Source: G942493375 sp942493375 (GTDB taxonomy: Bacteria > Armatimonadota > UBA5829). From it: a stretch of 64,000 bases of DNA. Below the pieces are notes generated by a model that saw only the letters and a program-made list of their open reading frames with translations, searched no databases and was not told the DNA's origin. The stretch is taken from assembly GCA_942493375.1 (NCBI GenBank), contig OW818698.1, positions 5,332,001 through 5,396,000 of the forward strand, in the 5' to 3' direction. Below, in pieces: positions 25,760 through 32,693 of the stretch (position 1 is its first letter; each line of letters begins with the position of its first letter). Position numbers and translations under genes: made by a program.

Positions 25760-26596
25760 ATGCTTTCACGTGGTAAAGACACTACAGCATATGCTGGAGA
25801 ACTGATAGGTACTTTCATTCTTGTGTTCTTTGGTCTTGGTTCCGTGCATGTCGCCAGTCTGACCGATTGTGGTGCAGGACTTCTCCATGTAGCAGCAGTT
25901 TGGGGAATGGGGGTTGCTGTAGCCATTATGGTTACTGGGCCTATGAGCGGAGCCCATCTCAATCCTGCGATAACGCTGGCTTTCTTCAAGAACGGTGATA
26001 TGCCTGCCAGACGCGTTCTTCCTTACATCATCGCACAATTCCTCGGAGCGTTTCTCGCAGCAGCAATTATATACGCAGTATTCTCCGGAATGATATCCCA
26101 GTTTGAATCCGTTCACAATATTAGCAGAGGAATGGCCGGAAGCAGCCTAAGCGGTTCGATGTATGGTGAGTATTTCCCTAATCCTGGAATGGCAAAGGTT
26201 GGGATGACAGTTGGAATAGGTCAGGCAATGATAGCAGAAGCTATGGGGACATTGCTTCTTGCAGTAGCTATTTTCTCAATTGTCCGCTCCAGCAAAAATG
26301 GAGCTATCAGTTCAACCCTGGTCCCGGTATTAATCGGCGTAGCATTAACCACTATCATCTTCGTAGTTGCCCCCCTTACCCAGGCCGGTATGAACCCCGC
26401 CAGAGACTTCGCTCCCAGACTTTTCGCATTCTTCGCCGGATGGGGAAAAGAAGCATTTTCAGTATCACCATTGGCCAGCGTTCTGGTATACATAGTGGCG
26501 CCGGTTATAGGAGCGGTCACAGGCCAGATAATCTTCCGGGCTGCCGTCAATGCCATCGAGAGAAATGAAAGTCTTCCCGTTACTGAAACTGTTTAG
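25760..26596 (+). CDS. glpF: Glycerol facilitator / aquaglyceroporin (MIP family)
   Basis: The product is 278 residues. ATG 25760 is chosen over the adjacent TTG because GGAGG (25748-25752) is spaced correctly. Six hydrophobic helices are visible. Two half-helix NPA motifs are present, SGAHLNPAITLAFF (68-70) and GMNPARDFAPRL (212-214). The Asp after NPAR (216) is the GlpF-type signature separating glycerol facilitators from water-only channels. It moves glycerol or small polyols across the inner membrane. No glycerol kinase is nearby. Confidence 0.88.
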   Translation: MLSRGKDTTAYAGELIGTFILVFFGLGSVHVASLTDCGAGLLHVAAVWGMGVAVAIMVTGPMSGAHLNPAITLAFFKNGDMPARRVLPYIIAQFLGAFLAAAIIYAVFSGMISQFESVHNISRGMAGSSLSGSMYGEYFPNPGMAKVGMTVGIGQAMIAEAMGTLLLAVAIFSIVRSSKNGAISSTLVPVLIGVALTTIIFVVAPLTQAGMNPARDFAPRLFAFFAGWGKEAFSVSPLASVLVYIVAPVIGAVTGQIIFRAAVNAIERNESLPVTETV

Positions 26597-26622
26597 AAAC
26601 ACGTAAGAATATCTAGTAGGAA

Positions 26623-26681
26623 TCGTAGCATGAGTCCTCTCGATTTTCGCCTGCAGCGAAAACCTGCCGGACTCGCTACGA
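26623..26681. repeat. Nested palindrome before the CobW gene
   Basis: TCGTAGC / GCTACGA, GAGTCC / GGACTC and TTTTCGC / GCGAAAA form three nested stems around a CTGCA centre. Singleton in the window. It ends about 20 bases before the next ribosome site, so it would sit in the mRNA leader. Confidence 0.7.
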
Positions 26682-26717
26682 AGGGACGAAAATATTCTAT
26701 TTTCGAAGGAGTATTTA

Positions 26718-27818
26718 ATGGAATTAATTTTAGTTGGTGGATTTCTTGGAGCAGGTAAAACTACTCTTCTATACGGAGCTGCAAAGAATCTTGTAGAACG
26801 CGGAAAAAAAGTTGCACTTATCACAAATGACCAGGCCCCTGATTTGGTTGATACTGAACTCCTTAGAAAAGGTGGCATGGAAGTCGGCGAGATAGCTGGA
26901 GGTTGTTTCTGCTGCAAGTTTGACCAGTTGATCGATACCTCCGACAAACTCATTGAAAGCCAGAATCCGGATGTAATTATCGGAGAACCAGTAGGCAGCT
27001 GCACTGACCTATCAGCAACGGTCCTTCAGCCTATTAAGGACCTTCATGCTGACAGGTTCCATCTAGCGCCATTCAGTGTGTTGACCGATCCCATTAAGCT
27101 TGTAGAAGTTCTTCATCCCGAAAGAGGAACGACTATGCATCCGAGCGCTGCATACATTTACCATAAGCAGTTGGAAGAGGCTGATTATATAATCATCAGC
27201 AAGATTGATACTCTTAATCCTGCGCAGTTGGCATCATTGAAGAGTGAGGTTGCAGCTTCATTCCCGCTGGCAAAAGTTATGGCGATTTCCTCAGAGACCG
27301 GTATTGGAATGGATGAATGGCTGGATGAAATGCTTGCCGGACAAACAGCCGGGACCCACATTCTTGAGATAGACTATGACATCTATGCCGAAGGCGAAGC
27401 TATCCTGGGTTGGCTCAACTGCACAGCACTGCTTACCAGCAAAGAGGATGTAGACTGGAAAGCGCTTGCTCAGAATGTAATTGATGACCTGCACGATGTA
27501 TTCAAAGAGAAAAAGGCAGATATTGCTCATCTCAAATTGATCCTGTCATGTTTGTGTGGGGAAAATGTGCTGGCTAATGTTACTAACCTAAATGGTAATG
27601 CAAAACTCCGAGGTGAACTGACAAGCACTGCAAGAAGTGCTCATCTGACTATAAACGCCAGAGTAGAAATGACACCGGAAGACTTGCAGACTATTGTAGA
27701 AAAAGTCCTTAAAACAAGTATCCCTGCAAACATCCAGGTAGAACTGGACGATATGGAAAGCTTGAGCCCGGGACGCCCAACACCTACACACAGATACAAA
27801 GAAGTCGTCGGTGCATAA
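26718..27818 (+). CDS. CobW/COG0523-family GTPase (metal or cofactor chaperone)
   Basis: The product is 366 residues with AAGGAG upstream. It has Walker A GFLGAGKTT (8-16), the family metal motif GGCFCC (CxCC), a Walker-B-like VIIGEPVGSCTDL and the guanine specificity motif ISKIDTL. COG0523 proteins deliver Zn, Co or Fe to target enzymes. The usual ExTG(L/V)xxP after Walker B is replaced by EPVGSCTDL, a variant. The partner is unknown. It could serve corrinoid or URO-D-type methyl transfer, but that gene is 17 kb away. A C-terminal CobW_C-like domain is less clear. Confidence 0.82.
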   Translation: MELILVGGFLGAGKTTLLYGAAKNLVERGKKVALITNDQAPDLVDTELLRKGGMEVGEIAGGCFCCKFDQLIDTSDKLIESQNPDVIIGEPVGSCTDLSATVLQPIKDLHADRFHLAPFSVLTDPIKLVEVLHPERGTTMHPSAAYIYHKQLEEADYIIISKIDTLNPAQLASLKSEVAASFPLAKVMAISSETGIGMDEWLDEMLAGQTAGTHILEIDYDIYAEGEAILGWLNCTALLTSKEDVDWKALAQNVIDDLHDVFKEKKADIAHLKLILSCLCGENVLANVTNLNGNAKLRGELTSTARSAHLTINARVEMTPEDLQTIVEKVLKTSIPANIQVELDDMESLSPGRPTPTHRYKEVVGA

Positions 27819-27869
27819 CTGCCATTCAAATCCATGTCATCCTGAGGCGCAGCGAAGGATCTCGGATAG

Positions 27870-27944
27870 TGTCATCCTGAGGAACGAAGGATCTGCTTTT
27901 TACGACTGTTCGTAACCAAAAAGCAGATCCTTCATTTCATTCAG
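27870..27944. repeat. TGTCATCC palindromic repeat, copy 3 (split by the IS element)
   Basis: The left arm, loop and most of the right arm are present up to CATTTCATTCAG (27933-27944). The missing end GATGACA resumes at 29457, after the IS element. A half copy (27835-27867, with GAGGCGCAGCGAAGG variant) precedes it. Confidence 0.85.
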
Positions 27945-27959
27945 CTTCCTATAATGTAG

Positions 27960-28010
27960 TAGGTGCTTCTTGGTATTATTAATGTGCACAAAAAAACCAA
28001 GGAGAACCTA
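27960..28010 (+). promoter_or_regulatory. Inverted repeat sequestering the transposase ribosome site
   Basis: TAGGTGCTTCTTGGT (27960-27974) pairs with ACCAAGGAGAACCTA (27996-28010), 12 of 15 positions complementary. The second arm contains AAGGAG of the transposase gene. Read-through transcripts would hide the ribosome site, a known IS strategy. The role here is inferred. Confidence 0.5.
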
Positions 28011-28012
28011 CC

Positions 28013-29302
28013 ATGAAAAGTATGCTTATTAACAAGAAAGATTGTCAAGCTGTCCCAAATCCGGTGAATGGTATAGTTGTTGGTGTAGACATCAGCAAGG
28101 GATGGATCGATTACGGTGCTTTCCGGTATGCTGAGAAATCCATTATGCACCGATCCTTACAAAATGCCGATGGTTACACAGAGTTTCTATCATTCGTGAA
28201 TATCCTGATTTATGCAGGTTACGATCTCTGGATTGCTTTCGAGCCGACTGGTCCATACAGCACTTGTTTCAGGGAATGGGTGCAACGAAATGAACTGAGG
28301 TTAGTCCAGGTAAATCCTTACCATGTGAAACGCACCAAAGAAGTGAGAGATAACTCTCCCAAGAAGAATGATCTTAAGGATCCGCGTGTGATAGCTGATC
28401 TAGTCTGGCAGGGATGTTATCAGGAAGTGCAGGAGCTGACGGATGAATATGCGCAGCTACGCTGCGCAATTGCAGAATGGGATTCTCTGACTAAGAAACG
28501 CACTTCTCTCAGGAACGAATTTCAATGTCATCTGGAAGTGTGGTTTCCAGAGTTGAGAGACATCTTCAAAGACGCTGTTTGCAAGAGTGTGAGAGGTATA
28601 GTTAGAAAGTATACAAATGCTGATGAAGTAGCCAATTCGAGGATAACTAGTATAAGGTGCACGCTCAAAAAGGCGACTTCCGGCAGAATGGCACACAAAG
28701 CTGAAGTGGTGGCCCTGGCTGCAAAGCGTTCTATTGCGGCAAAACTGGGTCAACAGACACGACATAATGCGATGGTATCCTTACTGAATTATTTAGAGAT
28801 GGTCGAATTGCGCCGAGAACAACTGAAATGTGAAATGGATGCGATCCTTCAGACACTCAAGATAGCGCAGTGCCTGCTTAGTCTGCCACGCGTGGGAGTT
28901 GTAAGTGTGGCAGGTCTATTGGGTGAGTGCGGGGATATAAGCAAATATGATTCATATGCATCACTTGAAAAATATATTGGATTGAACCTTTTTGAAGTCT
29001 CCAGTGGCAAACACAGTGGAGAAAAACACATAAGTAAGCGTGGACGCGCACTGGCAAGATATATAATCTGTCATATGGCCATAATTCAGATCAAAACAGG
29101 TGGCTTATATGACTCATATTCAAAAGAAGTAAAAGCACAAGGCAAAAAGACAGGGCAAATCAGAATTGCTGTGGCACGAAAATTCCTAAAGTTGATATAT
29201 GCAATAGCACGTGATCAATCGGAGTTTGATCCACAGCAATTTGCAAAAGCTAAGGCGGAGGACGGTCTAGTCATCCAACAAGGGACGCGACAAGTCGCGT
29301 GA
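28013..29302 (+). CDS. IS110-family DEDD transposase/recombinase
   Basis: The product is 429 residues, the normal length. The RuvC-like N-terminus has GVDISKG (Asp26), IAFEPTGPY (Glu77) and KKNDLKDPRVIA (Asp120, Asp123), so the DEDD set is complete. The C-terminal domain has LPRVGVVSVAGLLGECGDI and GLNLFEVSSGKHSGEK, which supply the Ser region of the family. AAGGAG precedes ATG. Family knowledge: these recombinases are guided by a bridge RNA from the IS non-coding end. The gene looks functional. A hairpin (ACGCGAC / GTCGCGT, 29285-29300) overlaps the stop. Confidence 0.93.
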   Translation: MKSMLINKKDCQAVPNPVNGIVVGVDISKGWIDYGAFRYAEKSIMHRSLQNADGYTEFLSFVNILIYAGYDLWIAFEPTGPYSTCFREWVQRNELRLVQVNPYHVKRTKEVRDNSPKKNDLKDPRVIADLVWQGCYQEVQELTDEYAQLRCAIAEWDSLTKKRTSLRNEFQCHLEVWFPELRDIFKDAVCKSVRGIVRKYTNADEVANSRITSIRCTLKKATSGRMAHKAEVVALAAKRSIAAKLGQQTRHNAMVSLLNYLEMVELRREQLKCEMDAILQTLKIAQCLLSLPRVGVVSVAGLLGECGDISKYDSYASLEKYIGLNLFEVSSGKHSGEKHISKRGRALARYIICHMAIIQIKTGGLYDSYSKEVKAQGKKTGQIRIAVARKFLKLIYAIARDQSEFDPQQFAKAKAEDGLVIQQGTRQVA

Positions 29303-29456
29303 TCTTCTCGTTCAGCAACATACCGGCTCCGCCTGCTTCTGCGATGATCGATGAAGGAAGTTTATGGGCCACTAATGTGGGACCATCAAGTATAGTAGGG
29401 TTATCACACAGAAGCATAGCGAACACCAAGAATTAAACTTGACTACATTAGAGTAG
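29285..29456 (+). ncRNA. Candidate bridge RNA region of the IS element
   Basis: The longer non-coding end is downstream of the transposase, as in IS1111-type elements. It begins with a hairpin (29285-29300). It contains TCTCGTTCAG (29306-29315), which matches the left target flank TTTCATTCAG (27935-27944) at 8 of 10 bases, both differences being transitions. I did not find a convincing right-side guide by eye. The RNA itself is inference. Confidence 0.4.
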
Positions 29457-29492
29457 GATGACAAAAACCATTCAGGATGACATAAACCATCC

Positions 29493-30641
29493 CTAGATAT
29501 GTTCCACAACCACTAATTTACCAAGTTTCTCCAGCTTTGCAGTTATCAATGGGACTATTGCCTGGCGGGTTAATATGCCTCTTTGCCTGAAGCTGATGTC
29601 CCCGGCTGCAGGGTTGATAGCTGACCCTACAAGTAAATTGATACGGTCGGCATCTTTTAACAGCTCATGCAGCTCTGTGACTCCGCTCTCTTCATCGAAT
29701 GCTTCCGCATCCTCGTCAAGGACGTTGTAGACCTGGTTTAAGGTTACTGCTCCTTCGGTAACCAGGTCGACATTTTCTATGAATGATCTTGGTGGTGCCA
29801 GTAGACTCTGAGGAGTTGATTCCATTGCAAGTTGGGTTCCCAGAACACGGGCGACAACCTGGGCGGTTGTGCCTCCGCAGACGACCTTTGAACCCTCCAT
29901 CAGCATAAACCTGCGGACGGTCTCGTGGTCCTTATCTCTTCTTGTCGGAGGGCCTGTGAGGATATTGACCGTCCTCCCGCGCCTGCAGTAAGCCAGAGCC
30001 GTTGTGCAGTCATCTCCCAGCTTTCGTCCCCAGAGCTTCTTAGCTTCAGTGACAACCTGGTCCGGGATTTCCCTGGGAGAATATCCCCCGGTTACCAAAG
30101 CTTGAATATGGCGACTTATGCCATCCACTCCCCAGCCGGACGGCAACCCCGAGCCTAAACCAGCCTGTGAAATACCATCACTGCAGATAAGAATCCCTTC
30201 ACCCGGGTCCAGATGGCAGTTAGCCTCGTGGATAAGTGAGTTCTCCATATTTACAGTCCTGGTTTTCAGGACATTTGAATACTTGTGAGTTACCAGCAAA
30301 GGCTCCGGCATTTCGTATGAAAGCACACTTGTGACGCCATCAATCAATACTCTAACAACTGTGAAGACAGCATATGGCAAGTCAGTACCCATTGCCTGAT
30401 TCATTGTCTGCGCTACACTAGAGAATGCCTTGCGAAGTGAATACCCATTGCGCAGCAGTTCCAGAACACGGGAAACACACATAGTAGCAGCGATGTTCGC
30501 CTTAACACCCGACCCCAGGCCATCACTGACCACCAGAGTAGTGTGCGCAGGCGTACGCTCCCAGCCTATCACATCCCCGCAGGGAGTTCCCGTCCGTTTG
30601 GAAATCTGCCTGGAATCTATTTCGACGTGTATGTATCCCAT
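29493..30641 (-). CDS. SpoIIE/PP2C-type serine phosphatase of the hydrogenase locus
   Basis: The product is 382 residues. PP2C metal motifs are VVSDGLGSGVKAN, ILICSDGISQAG and LGDDCTTALAYC. After about residue 235 comes an extra C-terminal domain (VRRFMLMEGSKVVCGGTTAQ, then helical) that I do not recognise. Its start overlaps the end of the PAS-hydrogenase gene by 25 bases, so translation is probably coupled. Family knowledge: phosphatases of this type often accompany sensory (HydS-like) [FeFe]-hydrogenases, where they may relay an H2 or redox signal through protein phosphorylation. The target is unknown. Confidence 0.85.
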   Translation of the reverse strand: MGYIHVEIDSRQISKRTGTPCGDVIGWERTPAHTTLVVSDGLGSGVKANIAATMCVSRVLELLRNGYSLRKAFSSVAQTMNQAMGTDLPYAVFTVVRVLIDGVTSVLSYEMPEPLLVTHKYSNVLKTRTVNMENSLIHEANCHLDPGEGILICSDGISQAGLGSGLPSGWGVDGISRHIQALVTGGYSPREIPDQVVTEAKKLWGRKLGDDCTTALAYCRRGRTVNILTGPPTRRDKDHETVRRFMLMEGSKVVCGGTTAQVVARVLGTQLAMESTPQSLLAPPRSFIENVDLVTEGAVTLNQVYNVLDEDAEAFDEESGVTELHELLKDADRINLLVGSAINPAAGDISFRQRGILTRQAIVPLITAKLEKLGKLVVVEHI

Positions 30642-32383
30642 ATGCTCTTCCTGCCGTCTTCCGGTCCTTGTGTATCTTCATCTGACAGAGTCATCAGCTT
30701 CTCCAGCAGTTGCTCACTTCTGGCGGTATTTTCGCCCAGGTATTTAGCCAGAGTCTGGGCCATACTTATCTGGTGTTCCAGAAGCTCCTTGGCCTGGGTT
30801 GCCGTTTGCACACGCAGAGAATCTAGCTGCTCCTTGTCGGCTTTCATCTTAGTAATATCTATGAATATCCCGACATACTGTTTTTCTTGTGGCAATTTGT
30901 AGAGCATCTCGCGGCTGACTATTCCATATCGATCGTGTTTTACGGTAACCTCCAGCCTGTCATCATCACCGGTTGCCAGTCTTTCAAATGGATCAGGATC
31001 CATCAGATAACTTATAGGCTTTCCGCAGATAGCCTCTGAACACATAAAGAAGTCACGGAACGCCTGGTTCATACTGAGTATATTCAGATACTCATCCAGT
31101 ATTACGATACCATTGGGACTGTTAACTAGAATTTTATCCGTCCGCGCTTCAGCCAAACGTTTCATATATGGAATGCACATTTCAGGCTCAGCCATTCCCT
31201 GCACAACAGCTATCGCTTTATCTCGGCAAGATGCATATCCGCAGGCCCCACAGTTTAGCTGATTTTCAGGTGATGCCTTACCTGTTTTGTCCAGCACTTC
31301 CATTATCTGGGCTTCTGTGACATCCTGGCCGGTATCCACCATACAGACTTTAAAGGAAGTGCTGAGACCCATCTGAGCATCGTCTGCATCGGGAGTGCGG
31401 CCGGGATGGTTAGCTGCATAGTTCAATACATCGTGCCGCCTGCCGTATAAATTGGAACTTGCTTTGATCGCTGGACCATTAACGCATCCTTGAGAGCAGA
31501 ACAAGGGTTCAATGATCACACAGTTGCCGGGTTGGTTTGCAGATTTCAGAGCTTCCTGCATTTCGTTGTATCCGCTGACTGCAAGTACTTGCGCATCAAA
31601 AGAGTCAGTGCTTATGCAAGCAGTCTTCAGGCTGCCACCGGCCAATGGATATAATCTTGAATCACCTTCGGGTTGGTCGTCAAACGAACTCTCTTCCAGC
31701 GCAGTGAAACTAATCCCTTCCCGCTCCAGCCAAACAGTCAGTTCAGCAAATGTCAATACACAATCCACCAGTCCGTGGGCTTCAGGACGTTCAGCTTCGC
31801 CCTTTTTAGCGACACATGGACCAATGAATATGACTTTGGAACCCTCACCCAGTTTCTCTTTCATCATTCCTGCATGGGCAAGCATCGGAGAGAAAATGGG
31901 GACAAGCAGATCAGCATTTTCAGGTCTATACTTTTCAACAAAGCTTACAACCGCCGGGCAGGAAGTGCAGACATGGGACTGATCTGGCCTGGCGGAGGTG
32001 TATCGGGCGGTTTCTGTTGAGACGTGATATGCCCCTACGGCTGTCTCAGAGACATATGAGAAACCAAGTCTGCGCAGTGCTGACGGAAGTCTTTGTTGTT
32101 CCCATTCAGAGAACATAGCCACAAATGACGGTGCAATACTTGCAGCTGTTTTTCCTGGACTTTTTAAAAGAGCTATAGCCTTTTCTGTATCATCCCTGAA
32201 AGTCTTGGCTCCCTGTGGACACTCACGCACGCAGGTGCCGCAAGTAATACAGCGGTCCGGCTCAACGTAGGCCTGGCCATCTTTCATGCGGATTGCTTTA
32301 ACCGGGCACACCCGAAGGCATCGGTAACAGTCCCGACAATGCGCCTTGTTCGTATAAACTACCTGTCCAGCACTCTGTGGCAT
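30617..32383 (-). CDS. Sensory-type [FeFe]-hydrogenase homologue with PAS domain
   Basis: The product is 588 residues from ATG 32383 (GAGGTG upstream). The longer frame runs into a dispersed repeat. Order: two [4Fe-4S] motifs (CRDCYRCLRVC, CITCGTCVREC), an H-cluster domain (75-340), a further cluster motif CGACGYASC ... C (378-403), a PAS domain (412-525) and a coiled-coil end. All four ligands of the H-cluster cubane are kept (Cys142, 190, 296, 300) and Lys193/194 follows PC. The catalytic proton-shuttle Cys is Ser141 (TSCPAV), and the Met residues near the cluster are changed (IGPC, EPLFC). This points to sensing rather than turnover. It is paired with the overlapping phosphatase. Confidence 0.88.
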   Translation of the reverse strand: MPQSAGQVVYTNKAHCRDCYRCLRVCPVKAIRMKDGQAYVEPDRCITCGTCVRECPQGAKTFRDDTEKAIALLKSPGKTAASIAPSFVAMFSEWEQQRLPSALRRLGFSYVSETAVGAYHVSTETARYTSARPDQSHVCTSCPAVVSFVEKYRPENADLLVPIFSPMLAHAGMMKEKLGEGSKVIFIGPCVAKKGEAERPEAHGLVDCVLTFAELTVWLEREGISFTALEESSFDDQPEGDSRLYPLAGGSLKTACISTDSFDAQVLAVSGYNEMQEALKSANQPGNCVIIEPLFCSQGCVNGPAIKASSNLYGRRHDVLNYAANHPGRTPDADDAQMGLSTSFKVCMVDTGQDVTEAQIMEVLDKTGKASPENQLNCGACGYASCRDKAIAVVQGMAEPEMCIPYMKRLAEARTDKILVNSPNGIVILDEYLNILSMNQAFRDFFMCSEAICGKPISYLMDPDPFERLATGDDDRLEVTVKHDRYGIVSREMLYKLPQEKQYVGIFIDITKMKADKEQLDSLRVQTATQAKELLEHQISMAQTLAKYLGENTARSEQLLEKLMTLSDEDTQGPEDGRKSIWDTYTSK

Positions 32384-32449
32384 ACTACACCTCATATAGA
32401 AATCAGTGTTAGATTCGAAGTAACAGTTCAGTGTTTTGAATACTGCACA

Positions 32450-32556
32450 GCTAATTCCCCCTTTGAAGGGGGGCAGGGGGGATGTGAATCCAACTTTAAT
32501 GAATGTGAATAGACCAACACTCACATCCCCCTACCCCCTTCAAAGGGGGAATTAGC
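32450..32556. repeat. Inverted pair of CCCCCTTTGAAGG elements
   Basis: Two copies in opposite orientation (32450-32485, 32523-32556) make a long imperfect hairpin. A third single copy is at 5405-5440. Confidence 0.85.
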
Positions 32557-32644
32557 TGGTTGTATACTTTATTGCCAGTAATCCTGAACTGTTACAGCTT
32601 GAAATCCGTTCACCCTGAGCTTGTCGAATGGTGTTAAATCATAA

Positions 32645-32675
32645 CCCCGCGCAGAATACGATATCCTGCGCGGGG
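32645..32675 (-). terminator. Rho-independent terminator after hydCBA
   Basis: CCCCGCGCAG (32645-32654) and CTGCGCGGGG (32666-32675) form a perfect 10-bp GC stem. On the minus strand it is followed by TTATGATTTAA. It lies 19 bases past the hydA stop. Confidence 0.65.
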
Positions 32676-32693
32676 GATCAAACGCAACGGCTT

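Larger units (their letters stand above)
27945..29456 (+). mobile_element. IS110-family insertion sequence (IS1111-like), about 1.51 kb, intact
   Basis: Ends were deduced from the interrupted repeat: left flank ...CATTCAG, right flank GATGACA.... Comparison with the intact copy at 48894-48977 (CATTCAGGATGACA) gives an element with AG at both borders (27943-27944 and 29455-29456), that is, CT on the other strand. Subterminal inverted repeats TAATGTAGT (27952-27960) and ACTACATTA (29442-29450) are characteristic of the IS1111 group. The 5' non-coding part is 68 bases and the 3' part 154 bases. There are no long target duplications, as expected. Confidence 0.8.
32384..32693. other. Intergenic region between the PAS-hydrogenase and hydA
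   Basis: It holds an inverted pair of GCTAATTCCCCCTTTGAAGG elements (32450-32485 and 32523-32556) and a fragment CCGTTCACCCTGAGCTTGTC (32608-32627). The hydA terminator is at 32645-32675. No gene is visible. The promoter of the sensory gene must lie here or it depends on read-through. Confidence 0.6.

Noticed and set aside
32384..32524. Longer N-terminus for the PAS-hydrogenase
   Set aside because: The extra residues are translated repeat sequence (CCCCCTTTGAAGG). The ferredoxin motifs and the GAGGTG site fit ATG 32383.
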